The notes beneath the pieces are model-generated. The model was not told the DNA's origin. It ran no database searches and was given only the letters and a program-made list of their open reading frames with translations. Below, piece by piece: positions 7,524 to 16,700 of a DNA stretch of 28,257 nt. The DNA lies in the NCBI GenBank assembly GCA_002345025.1, contig DDUX01000039.1, forward strand, positions 1 to 28,257, given 5' to 3'. A program made the translations under genes and the position numbers. Position 1 is the first letter of the stretch, and every line of letters starts with the position of its first letter. Source of the stretch: Candidatus Accumulibacter iunctus. GTDB taxonomy: Bacteria; Pseudomonadota; Gammaproteobacteria; Burkholderiales; Rhodocyclaceae.

Positions 7524-7829
7524 ATGAAACGACTATTGGACCTCGACGCAGAAGCGCTGGCGCAGTTCTGCGAAGCCCATCACATTCGCCGCCTGTCGCT
7601 GTTCGGCTCGCGACTCAAGGGAACGGCACGCCCGGATCGTGACGTCGACCTGCTGGTCGAGTTTCTGCCGGACGCGCGACCGACATTGCTCGACATGGCG
7701 CAGATGGAAATCGAGTTGTCGCAAGCCCTCGGGGGGCGGAAAGTCGATCTGCGTACCGCGCAGGACTTGAGTCGCCATTTCCGCGACGAGGTGGTTCGCA
7801 TGGCAGAGGTGCAGTATGTCGCCGCATGA
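7524..7829 (+). CDS. MNT nucleotidyltransferase antitoxin 1 (MntA-like)
   Basis: The 101-residue product carries the minimal nucleotidyltransferase motif GS-X10-D-X-D: G28-S29, D40 and D42 in GSRLKGTARPDRDVDLL. In characterised MntA-HepT pairs this enzyme adds AMP units to a Tyr near the HEPN active site and so silences the toxin. ATG 7524 follows AAGGAG (7512-7517). The gene is nearly identical in its first half to the third nucleotidyltransferase gene at 8326, including the upstream AAGAATGA and AAGGAG region, so the two are duplicates. Its own HEPN partner, starting at 7816 inside its 3' end, is cut off after about 11 codons. Confidence 0.85.
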   Translation: MKRLLDLDAEALAQFCEAHHIRRLSLFGSRLKGTARPDRDVDLLVEFLPDARPTLLDMAQMEIELSQALGGRKVDLRTAQDLSRHFRDEVVRMAEVQYVAA

Positions 7830-7935
7830 CGGCTGGCGCCTCCAGCACAGGGATCTCACCTGCGTTCACCAATCACGGGCGCGTCGGCAAGACGCTGGAA
7901 CGTCTGAATACTCCGGAGTGGTGGGAGATCAGTGA
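7816..7935 (+). pseudogene. Truncated HEPN toxin fused to a relic of the DUF499 gene start
   Basis: ATG 7816 opens the same start as the intact HEPN gene at 8618 (MSPHDGWRLQH against MSPHDRWRLQH), but similarity ends at 7849. Bases 7866-7908 then match 8981-9023, the 5' end of the DUF499 gene, with 5 differences in 43. The 39-codon frame ends in TGA at 7933-7935, overlapping the ATG of the next nucleotidyltransferase gene. The catalytic RX4HXY region is absent. An older copy of the MNT-HEPN-DUF499 order therefore lost almost all of its toxin. Confidence 0.7.
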
Positions 7936-8246
7936 TGGAATGGATTGACCAGGCAAGGATGTGTCTTGCTGAAAACTTGCCCAATGGCAGTCGGATGATT
8001 GTGTTTGGGTCGCAGGCGCGAGGCGATGCGAGGCACGAGAGCGACCTGGACCTGCTGGCGATCGAGCCCGAGGTCGCGGACCGCTTTGCCGAGATCGCGA
8101 GGCTCTCGACCCTGCTCGGGCAACGCCTGATTCCGGCCGCTGTGGTGGTCATGAGCGCCGAGACTTTCGAGCACCAGAAGCGGGTCGTCAATACGCTCGC
8201 CTGGCGTGCGGATCGGGAGGGGCAGGCTCATGACTTCGCCACCTGA
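7935..8246 (+). CDS. MNT nucleotidyltransferase antitoxin 2
   Basis: The 103-residue product has GS-X10-D-X-D at G25-S26, D37 and D39 (GSQARGDARHESDLDLL) and continues LIPAAVVVMSAETFEHQK. It is clearly different in sequence from nucleotidyltransferases 1 and 3, so it belongs to another MNT-HEPN lineage. ATG 7935 follows GGGAG (7923-7927); GTG 7932 is a less likely start. In its usual context the partner is a larger HEPN protein; here that partner begins at 8230, overlapping this gene, but is only a stub. The motif is intact, so the enzyme may be active without a cognate toxin. Confidence 0.8.
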   Translation: MEWIDQARMCLAENLPNGSRMIVFGSQARGDARHESDLDLLAIEPEVADRFAEIARLSTLLGQRLIPAAVVVMSAETFEHQKRVVNTLAWRADREGQAHDFAT

Positions 8247-8310
8247 TCACGCTCGCCGGTTGCGTGCTCGTGGCCGAGACGAGGGGTATGCGGGAGCGAA
8301 GAATGACGCC
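8230..8310 (+). pseudogene. N-terminal stub of a second HEPN toxin, fused in frame to antitoxin 3
   Basis: ATG 8230 lies inside the end of nucleotidyltransferase gene 2, as expected for a HEPN partner. It encodes MTSPPDHARRLRARGRDEGYAG, resembling the start of HEPN-domain proteins of this class. The similarity then stops and the frame continues without a stop into the third nucleotidyltransferase gene. All catalytic residues are missing. The exact end is approximate. Confidence 0.5.
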
Positions 8311-8325
8311 GCGAAGGAGCGATTG

Positions 8326-8631
8326 ATGAAACGACTATTGAACCTCGACGCAGAAGCCCTGGCACGGTTCTGCGAAGCGCATCACATTCGCCGCCTGTCG
8401 CTGTTCGGCTCGCAACTCAAGGGAACGGCACGCCCGGACAGCGACGTGGACCTGCTGGTGGAGTTCGATCCGGATCATGTTCCCGGTCTCCTGGGCATCG
8501 CCGCGATGGAGCTGACGCTGTCGGAGATGCTGGGGGGCCGCAGGGTCGACTTGCGTACCGCGCAGGATCTCTCCCGTTACTTTCGGGACGAAGTGGTGCG
8601 CACGGCAGAGGTGCAGTATGTCGCCGCATGA
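8326..8631 (+). CDS. MNT nucleotidyltransferase antitoxin 3 (MntA-like)
   Basis: The 101-residue product has GS-X10-D-X-D in GSQLKGTARPDSDVDLL and ends EVVRTAEVQYVAA, as does antitoxin 1. ATG 8326 follows AAGGAG (8314-8319). Upstream the frame is open to ATG 8230, so a fusion with the HEPN stub is possible, but the ribosome site favours 8326. The gene overlaps the intact HEPN toxin gene by 14 bases (8618-8631). By analogy with MntA-HepT it should AMPylate the toxin Tyr82. It is the only one of the three antitoxins here with a complete partner. Confidence 0.85.
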   Translation: MKRLLNLDAEALARFCEAHHIRRLSLFGSQLKGTARPDSDVDLLVEFDPDHVPGLLGIAAMELTLSEMLGGRRVDLRTAQDLSRYFRDEVVRTAEVQYVAA

Positions 8632-8965
8632 CCGCTGGCGCCTCCAGCACATGATCGAGGCCGCCGAAAGCACGCAGAAATTCATTGCCGGTCGCGAGCG
8701 TGCCGATCTTGACAGGGATCAGATGCTTGTTTTCGCCATCGTGCGTGCGGTTGAAATCATCGGCGAGGCGGCGAGCAAGATCTCCGAGGAAACACGAATT
8801 TCGCATCCGGCGATTCCCTGGAAGGCCATCATCGGCATGCGCAACCGTCTGGTCCATGCCTACTTCGATATCGATGCCAGCATCGTCTGGGTGGCGGTCA
8901 CCGAGGAGATACCCGCCTTGCTTCGTCAACTGAAAACGCTTGCGGCAAGCGAACACGACGGATAG
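8618..8965 (+). CDS. HEPN ribonuclease toxin (HepT-like, DUF86)
   Basis: The 115-residue all-helical product carries the full RX4HXY motif (R75 to H80 and Y82 in MRNRLVHAYF). This is the RNase active site and the Tyr that MntA-type antitoxins modify. AVEIIGEAASKISEETR and PWKAIIGMRNRLVH are typical of DUF86. It begins within the end of antitoxin 3 and stops 8 bases before the DUF499 start, so it is in one operon with the ATPase. It is intact and of normal length. Confidence 0.88.
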   Translation: MSPHDRWRLQHMIEAAESTQKFIAGRERADLDRDQMLVFAIVRAVEIIGEAASKISEETRISHPAIPWKAIIGMRNRLVHAYFDIDASIVWVAVTEEIPALLRQLKTLAASEHDG

Positions 8966-8973
8966 GGATCGCA

Positions 8974-11900
8974 ATGGCCATCACCAACCACGAGCGCGTC
9001 GGCAAGGCGCTGGAGCTTCTGAAGACCGGCCTGCTGCCGTTCATCGAGCGGGAACTGAAAGCGAAGTATGGCAACGGCTGGGCTTTCGAAGTGAAGGATA
9101 TCCTGTCCGACACCCGCCTCGGGGCCAGCAAGGGCGAATCGCTACTGGACGTCGCCGCCTCGCTGGTCGTCATGGATCGCAAATGGGGCGAGGTATTTCG
9201 CCAGATTCTCGGCAAGAGCGAGCGCAGTCTGGTCAATGAGCTGGTGACCGTGCGCAACGCCTGGGCCCATCAGGAACCCTTCTCCAGCGACGACGCCTAC
9301 CGTGCCCTCGATTCCGCTGGCCGCCTGCTCTCCGCCGTTTCGGCCGCGCAGGCGGACGACGTCGAAAAGATGAAGATGGAATTGCTGCGCGTGCGCTTTG
9401 ACGAGCAGGCGCGCAGCGAAAAGCGGAAATCGGCCAGCACGGCGATCGAAAGCGGCGTCACCGGCAACCTCAAGCCCTGGCGCGAAGTGGTGATGCCGCA
9501 TGCCGACGTGGCGAGCGGTCGCTACCAGTAGGCCGAGTTCGCCGCCGATCTATGGCAGGTGCATCTCGGCGAGGGAACTGACGAATACCGGGACCCGGTG
9601 GAGTTCTTCCGCCGCACCTACCTGACCGAAAGCCTGAAGGGGATGCTGGTCGCCGCGGTGCAGCGCCTGACCACCGGCGGCGGCGACCCGGTCGTGCAGT
9701 TGCAGACCAACTTCGGTGGCGGCAAGACGCACTCGATGCTGGCGCTCTACCATCTGTTCTCGGGCATCGCGCCGACCGAGCTGGCCGGCATCGACGAAGT
9801 GATGTCGGCCGCCGGGGCGAGCAGGATTCCGACGGCCCGGCGCGTGGTGCTGGTAGGCAACAAGATTTCTCCGGGGAACCCGTCGACCAAGCCCGACGGT
9901 ACGGTCGTGCGCACGCTGTGGGGCGAACTGGCCTGGCAGCTTGGCGGCAAACCAGCCTTCGCGCGGCTGGCGGCTGACGACGAGAAGGCAACCAGCCCCG
10001 GCGACGCGCTGCGCGAGCTGTTCAACGATTACGGCCCCTGCGTGATCCTGGTCGACGAGTAGGTCGCCTACGCGCGCCAGCTCCAAGACCAGAGCGACCT
10101 GCCGGCCGGCGGCTTCGAGACGCAATTCAGCTTTGCGCAGGTGCTGACGGAATCGGCCAAGCTGGCGAAGAACTGCCTGCTGGTGATCAGCCTGCCGGCG
10201 TCGGATACCTCCGGCTCGCCGCAGAATCTGCCACACTCGCAGGCGAACGATGTCGAAGTCGGCGGCACGCGTGGCCGCGAGGCGCTCGACCGGCTGCGCA
10301 ACGTCGTCGGGCGTGTCGAATCCTCGTGGCGGCCGGCCAGTGCCGAAGAAGGCTTCGAGATCGTTCGCCGGCGCCTGTTCCAGCCACTTGCCGACCCGGC
10401 GCAGTTCAAGGACCGGGACGTGGTGGCGCGCGCCTTCGCCGAGTTCTACCGCACGCAGCAGGCGGAGTTTCCGCCCGAGTGCCGCGAATCCGACTACGAG
10501 AAACGCATCCGGGCAGCGTACCCGATCCACCCGGAAATCTTCGACCGGCTGTATACCGACTGGTCGACGCTGGTGAAATTCCAGCGCACGCGCGGCGTGC
10601 TGCGGCTGATGGCGGCGGTGATCCACAGCCTGTGGGAGAAGGGCGACCGCAATCCGCTGATCCTGCCCGGCAACGTGGCGATCGACGACGCGCGCGTGCA
10701 GTCCGAACTGACGCGCTACCTCTCCGACAACTGGGTGCCGGTGATCGAGAAGGATGTCGACGGGCCGAACTCGCTGCCGCTGAAGCTCGACCGGGACTTG
10801 CCCAACCTGGGCCGGGTCTCGGCGTGCCGGCGGGTGGCGCGCGCGATCTACATGGGCTCGGCGCCGACCACCGCCGCCGCGCACAAGGGGATCGAGGATC
10901 GGCGCGTGAAACTCGGCTGCGCGATGCCGGGCGAATCGCCGGCGGTGTTTGGTGACGCCCTGCGCCGGATGGCCGGCGCGGCGACCTACCTCTATCAGGA
11001 CGGACCGCATTACTGGTATTCGACGCAGCCGACGGTGACCAAACTGGCCGAAGACCGCGCCGAGCAGTCCAAGCGCAATCCGGACAAGGTGGCGCAGGAG
11101 ATCGAACAACGCCTGCGCAAGGATCTGGAGCGCAAGGGCGACTTCGCGCGCATTCATCCGATGCCGGCGACCGGGGCGGACATTCCCGACGACCTGGATG
11201 CACGGCTGGTCGTGCTGGGCGTCGATCATCCGTACAGCAAGGAAGGGAACAGCGCCGGCGAGATTGCCGCGCGGGCCATGCTGGAGTCGCGTGGCAATAC
11301 GCCGCGCCTGTACCGGAATACGCTGGTCTTCCTGGCGGCCGACAAGACCCGCCTGCAGGATCTCGACGAAGCGGCGCGCAAATACCTGGCGTGGGAGTCG
11401 ATCCTCACCGAGAAGGTGCAGCTCAACCTGACCCCCTATCAGGTCACCCAGGCCGAGACCCAGAAGACCGCCGCTGATGGCACGGTCACCGCCAGGCTGC
11501 CGGAGACCTATCAATGGCTGCTGGTGCCGGTGCAGGGAACGCCGCAAGCCCAGATCGCCTGGGAGGCGCTGCGGCTGTCCGGGGCGGAGGCGCTGGCCGT
11601 CCGCGTCAGCAGGAAGCTGCGCAGCGACGAACTGTATCTGACGACCTCTGCATCAACACGCCTGCGCATGGAACTGGAGCGCGTGCCGCTCTGGCGCGGC
11701 GATCACGTGGCGGTGAAGCAGTTGGTCGAGGATTTCGCGCGCTACCTCTACCTGCCCCGGCTCAGGGATTCGAGCGTGCTGCTGAACGCGATCAGCGACG
11801 GCATCAATCTGCTGACGTGGATGCAGGACGGCTTTGCCTTCGCCGACGGTTTCGACGAGCCGGCTGCCCGTTACCAGGGTCTGCGGGCGGGGCAGATGGT

Positions 11901-12324
11901 GATCCTGAGCGACGCCCACGCGCCCGGGCTGGTGGTGAAACCTGAGGTGGCGGTGCGGCAGATCGATGGCGAGCGCGCGGACCTGGGGTCGAGGGGCACA
12001 CCGAAACCGCCGACCGGGGGCGGCCCCGGAACCATCGTCACCCCGCGCGACGGGGAACAGCCAAAGGAGGTTCAGCCCGTTGCCGCCAGAGCAAAGCGTT
12101 TCCACGGCACGGCCGTCCTCGATGCCACCCGTGTCGGCCGCGACGCCAGCCGCATCGCCGAGGAAGTGATTTCGCACCTGGTCGGGCTCGTTGGAGCAAG
12201 AGTGACGGTAACTCTCGAGGTGGAGGCGGAGATCCCGAACGGCGCGCCGGACAATGTCGTGCGCACAGTCACCGAGAACAGCCGGACGCTGAAATTCACC
12301 AGTCAGGGTTTTGAGACGGAGTAG
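8974..12324 (+). pseudogene. DUF499 ATPase with N-terminal Swt1-type HEPN domain, interrupted by two amber codons
   Basis: One frame of 1116 codons runs from ATG 8974 to TAG 12322-12324 but holds TAG at 9529-9531 (codon 186) and 10060-10062 (codon 363). Family sequence continues across both: VASGRYQ-TAG-AEFAADLWQVHLG, where relatives have Gln, and CVILVDE-TAG-VAYARQL, where relatives have Trp. Residues 1-150 are a Swt1-like HEPN domain with RX4H at R94-H99 (RNAWAH). The DUF499 ATPase follows, with P-loop GGGKT at 248-252 and Walker B VILVDE just before the second amber. The long C-terminal region ends KRFHGTAVLDATRVGRD and TENSRTLKFTSQGFETE. DUF499 is a predicted anti-phage ATPase encoded with DUF1156 methyltransferases. 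Without suppression only the 185-residue HEPN part would be made efficiently. Confidence 0.85.
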
Positions 12325-12456
12325 AGAGCAAACAGGGATCGGGGCAACACGCACGCGAAAAATCAGCCAAGCCCGCGGCAAGCGAGACGTACCCGAACAC
12401 CGGGGCAGCGCGAACAGGAACGGCGGGGCAAATGGCAATGGACCGTGCGCGACGTG

Positions 12457-12600
12457 TCAAAGCCGTCGCAGGCCAGCCATCACCACCACGGCGCGGAACT
12501 CCAGGCCCTTCGCGAGATGCATGCTGCTGATCGCCGGGTACTCCGCGATCGGGATGTTCTGGCGCCGGGCTTCGTCGTGGGTCAGTGATTCGACGGTCAT
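12457..12600 (-). pseudogene. Chimeric remnant: type III Mod N-terminus joined to UvrD-like helicase C-terminal segment
   Basis: The 47-residue frame reads MTVESLTHDEARRQNIPIAEY, like the start of type III methyltransferase (Mod) subunits, and then MHLAKGLEFRAVVVMAG, which is motif V/VI-region sequence of UvrD-like helicases. It ends with an unrelated LRRL. Its ATG overlaps the TGA of the nucleoside-recognition gene. It is a scar of two genes lost at the island edge. Bases 12325-12456 between it and the DUF499 end show nothing I recognise. Confidence 0.5.
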
Positions 12601-13535
12601 GAGCAGAAGGCATGGCCGCCGGTGCGCAGCAGAATGCCGACGCAGCCGCCCAATGCGGCGGGTTTCCAGACCGCGCCGACGCGCCGGCCGGCGGAGACGA
12701 GGAAGGCGACGCCGGGCAGGTCGAAGGGGTTGATCAGGAAGCCGGCACTCGCATTGAGCTGTTCGACGCTGATCTGGTCGGCGCGGCGCATCTCGTCCAT
12801 CACCCCCATCATGGCCGTGCCGCCGGCGAGGTACTTGGTGAGCGAGGGCAGGATGAGCGTCGGTTCGATGGCGGCCAGGGCAAGCAGCGGCGTCAGCCAC
12901 TGGGTCAGCAGGTCGATGACGCCGAGCCGCTTGAGGGCGCCGACGACCACCAGCGACAGCACCAGCATGGGAATGGCGCCGACCGCGATCCTGAACGCCT
13001 CGGCGCCGGCGAGGTTGATCGTGTCGAGCACGCCCTTGGCACCTGCAGCCGAAGGGTGCTGCAGGCTTTCGTCGACGTTCTCCTCGGCAGCCGAGAGGTG
13101 GCGGCCGAAGACATGGTAGGTGAGCGTGGCGGCGGCCAGGCCGCCGAGCAGCGAAAAGGCCAGCGTGGTTCCCAGATGCAGGCCCATGGTCATCATCGGG
13201 AAGGCGGCATTGGCCTGCGCCATGGCGAAGATCATCGCCAGCGTGGCGGCGAGGTGGCGGTCGGAGGTGCCGCGTTGCTCCATCATGCTGAGGGTGGCGA
13301 TCGGCGCAGCGAAGCTGACGAAATTGATCTGCAGGGCGGCGAAGACGCCCATGCCGTTGAGGCCGAAGGGCTTCAGCACCGGCGTCAGCCGGACAACCAG
13401 CGCGTCGAGGATGCCGCGGGCTTCCAGCAGGCGCATCAGGCAGAGCATGACCACCATCACCGGCAGGAGTACGAAGAAGACCAGCTCGATGGCGGAGCGG
13501 CCAGCCTTGAGGATGATCTCGATGATGATTTCCAT
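12597..13535 (-). CDS. Nucleoside-recognition (Gate) domain membrane protein
   Basis: This 312-residue hydrophobic protein has about eight predicted membrane segments. It contains two Gate-type halves: LPVMVVMLCLMRLLEARGILDAL with LQINFVSFAAPIATLSMM, and VGAIPMLVLSLVVVGALKRLG with EPTLILPSLTKYLAGGTAMMG. Such YjiH/SpmA-like proteins are thought to move nucleosides or related small molecules across the inner membrane; the substrate is unknown. It appears as a single gene after the YhaN gene and a repeat. Its last codons (HAFCS) abut the island remnant, so the native C-terminus could be slightly altered. Confidence 0.75.
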   Translation of the reverse strand: MEIIIEIILKAGRSAIELVFFVLLPVMVVMLCLMRLLEARGILDALVVRLTPVLKPFGLNGMGVFAALQINFVSFAAPIATLSMMEQRGTSDRHLAATLAMIFAMAQANAAFPMMTMGLHLGTTLAFSLLGGLAAATLTYHVFGRHLSAAEENVDESLQHPSAAGAKGVLDTINLAGAEAFRIAVGAIPMLVLSLVVVGALKRLGVIDLLTQWLTPLLALAAIEPTLILPSLTKYLAGGTAMMGVMDEMRRADQISVEQLNASAGFLINPFDLPGVAFLVSAGRRVGAVWKPAALGGCVGILLRTGGHAFCS

Positions 13536-13567
13536 GCTGCGCTTCCAGTCATTTCTTTAACGCGAAA

Positions 13568-13682
13568 GTCGCGTCAGCGACTCGCGAATCGCCCTTCTCC
13601 CGTGCGCGGGAGAAGGGCCGGGGATGAGGGAAACGGTCATGACTTTCATCATCGGGGGTGTGTCGAAAGTCATGACCGTCAG
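13568..13682. repeat. Double-hairpin intergenic repeat, copy A
   Basis: Hairpin 1 spans 13592-13617 with perfect 11-bp arms CCCTTCTCCCG and CGGGAGAAGGG. Hairpin 2 has perfect 15-bp arms ACGGTCATGACTTTC (13633-13647) and GAAAGTCATGACCGT (13665-13679). A shorter AGTCGC/GCGACT pair precedes them. The whole unit is repeated in the same orientation at 20854-20970. It lies between the YhaN gene end and the start of the nucleoside-recognition gene. There is no T-run, so it is not a classic terminator. Confidence 0.75.
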
Positions 13683-13770
13683 CGATGCAGGCGGACAGGC
13701 TGCACCCGACTTCCGCGTCTCCTGCCCGATCACGCCACGGCACACCCGGCGCCGGCATGAGTCGCCGGGG

Positions 13771-16700
13771 TCACCCCGGCAGGTGGTGCGAGCGGTAGGC
13801 ATCGCTGCCGACCGCCGCGCTGGCGACGTCGAGCAGGTGCTCGTGATGCGTCAGGAAGAGAACCTGCGTTCGCTGCGACAGCTCGGCCAGGACCCTGAAG
13901 GTGGCGGCGGCCGCCGCGTCGTCGAACTGGATGGTGATGTCGTCGACGATGACCGGCAACGGCTCGCCGTTGTCGAGATGGCCTTCGATCGCTGCCAGCC
14001 GCAGGGCGAGGAAGAGCTGGTCGCGGCGGCCGGTGCTCAACTGCTCCATGTGCAGGCGTTCGCCATCGGCGCGCGTTGCCTTGAGGATCTGCCGGTCGTC
14101 GTCGTAGTCGACGACGACGCCGCTGTAGCGGTTGCCGGTGAGGGCGGCAAAGTGGCGCGACGCCTTGTCGATCAGTGGCGCCTGGTTGCGCTTCTGGTAC
14201 GCGTCGATGACCTGTGCCAGAACCGCCGCGGCGATCCGCGCCGCAGCGTAGTCGGCAGCGAGTTCGGCGATGCGCGCGGCGTGCTGCGCCATCCGCTGCT
14301 GCGCGTCGGCGGCGACCGCCGAGCCGTCCATCGTCTCGAAATGCTGCCGGGCAGCGAGGTAGCGCTCGTGACAGCGCTGCACGTCGGCGACGTTGCGCTC
14401 GTTCTCCTGCGTATTCCGCGCCAGGCCTTCGGCGACGGCGTCGGGTTCCTGGCCGGCCGCCTGCCTGAGGACTTCCGGCAGTGGCAGCCCGGCCGCCCGG
14501 ACGAGCCGCGCTTCGATGCCGAGAACTTCGGCGGTCAGCGCGCTGCGTTGCGCGCTCAGTCCCTCGACCAGTTCGAGGTTTTCGATCGTGTCGCAACCGG
14601 CCTGCCGCAGAAGCCGTTCGAGGACCGTCGCCGCTTCGCCGGCGGTCAGCCGCGCTTCGTCGATGGCCTGCTGGTCGTCGGCGATCTGCTGGCTCAGGGT
14701 GTTCCGCTTCTCCTGCAGCGAACGCGTCAGGTTGAGTTCGCGATAGAGCTCGGCGGCGAGGAGGTCGGGGCTGCGGCCGTCGACCGGCAGCGGCTCGCCG
14801 CGGAGCCGCTGCCAGGTCGTCGCGAGACGGGTCTGGAAGTCGTCGATCTGGATGCGGGCGTCGTCGTGCTCCTTGTGCGATCGGTCGAGGGTGTCGCGAG
14901 CGTCGACGAGATCGGCAAGCTGCTGCAGGCGGGCGGTTGCCTCTGCTTCGCTGGCGTCGGCGGCGAGCCGGATCGAGGCCATCGCCGCCGCCCAGCGGGT
15001 CGCCCAGTCGGCGACCGCGGCACCGCTGTCGGTGGCGGCGGCCCTGGCATGCTGCAGTACCGCGACGGCGTTCGCCAGGCTGCTGCTCTTCAGTTGCCGT
15101 TGCGTGCGCTGCTCGGCGTGCCGACGGTTGATCGCCCGCGCTCGCGCCAGGCTTTCCGACAGGCGTTCGCCTGCCGCCTGAGGGGCTGCTTCCGGTCGGC
15201 CACAGAGTTCGCCGAGCCGGCTGCGGACGTCCTGGGCCACTAGGCGCAGCCGCTCGGCCTCGTGCCGCTGCACCTGGCTGGCGTCGAACTTCTGCTGCCA
15301 GGCTTCCCGCTTCGCCAGCCAGGCTGCCGCTTCGCCGATCTTCAGTGGCGGCAGGCCGTTCGTCGCGAGCAGCGCCGCCCAGTGCCGCGCGAGCTCGTGC
15401 GCGTCGCTGGCGAGCGTGGCGGCGCGTTGGCGGTCGAGATCGAGGGCACTTTCCATCTGTGACTCGCGAACGCGGAACCCGGCGTAGCGGGTGGCGCGTT
15501 CGGCGTCGGCGAAGAGGTCGTCGGCAGCCTCGTCGGCACGGCTGACGGCAAGCTCGTAAGCTCCGGCCGGTGGCGGTGGATCGGGCGTAACGCTGGCGTC
15601 GGCGGCCGGCAGGAAACGCCGGCGGAGCGCGAGCCAGAGGCCGTCGCGCGCGGTCCGCAGGGCAGCGATGGCCTCCCTGGTCGGGACGCTGCCACGGATC
15701 TCGAGACCCTTGATGTCGCCGCGCAGGGCGGCGAGATCGTCCTCGAGCTTCTCGATCGCCTCGCGGATCGAACGCTCGCGCCGGCGCAGCTCCTCATCCT
15801 GCAGCCGGAATGCCTGCAACTCGGCGTCGAGCGGCACCGTCGTCCGCGCCACGGCCGCCGCCGGCAGCCGCAGGCCACGGGCTTCGGCTTCGAGCCGGGC
15901 CGCTGCTGCCGCCGCCTCGTCGTCGAGCTGCTGCGCCCGCGCTTCCGGATCGCCCTGGTCGGCAATCGAATCGAGGTAGTTCCCGAGATCGTCGCTCGCC
16001 GGCGTCTGCTGCAGCTCGCGCAGCGCTGCCTCGAGCTGCGCGACCTCGAGCGTCTTCGCTTGCCGGTTCGCGAGATCGGCCTGGTGCCTGGCCTTGAGCG
16101 TCGCGCCCTCGGTGATCAGTGCACGGATCCGGGCGGTCCGCGTCGCATCGGGGATCCACTGCAGCGCATCGGCGGGTTCCGCGTCGCCGGCGATCTGTCG
16201 GCTGACGAGATCGAGCTTGCCGCGCGCCGCGGCGATGGCCGCTGCCGCCCGGGCCGACTGCAGGGCTGCTTCACGGCAGGCGGCGGTGGCGTGGTGAATC
16301 GCCTCGATGGCTTCGGCATCGGCGAGGACGGCGTCGTTGATGCGGATCGCCGCCAGCCCGCTCTGGTGCTGCTGCAGGCGTGACGCCGCCGCACGTTCGA
16401 CGGCGAGCGCTTCCGCCCTCTGCGTCACTGCCGCCACCCGCTCGCTCGCCGCTGACGGCGGCAGCAGCGGCACGGCGGCGAGTTCGCCGAGTTGCTGCCG
16501 CGCCAGCCCGAGAGCGGCGACGTCCGGAAGGATCGCCGCCAGCCGCTCCAGCCGCCGTGCTTCCGTGTGCAGCCGCAGCTGCTCGGCGCGGGCGGCTTCG
16601 TAGTCCTTGCCTGTGGCTTCCGTCGCCGATCGCGCCGTGCTCCACTCGAGTGGCCGCACGGCAGCGTCACGCGCCTGCCGCCGGCTTTCCTCGTGTTCGG

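Noticed and set aside
9550..11547. 665-codon open frame on the - strand
   Set aside because: It lies opposite the DUF499 gene, has Arg/His/Gln-rich low-complexity composition, no recognisable domain, and is typical of antisense frames in high-GC DNA.
13592..13682. Rho-independent terminator
   Set aside because: The stems are strong but no T-run follows in either direction, and the whole unit recurs elsewhere as a repeat.
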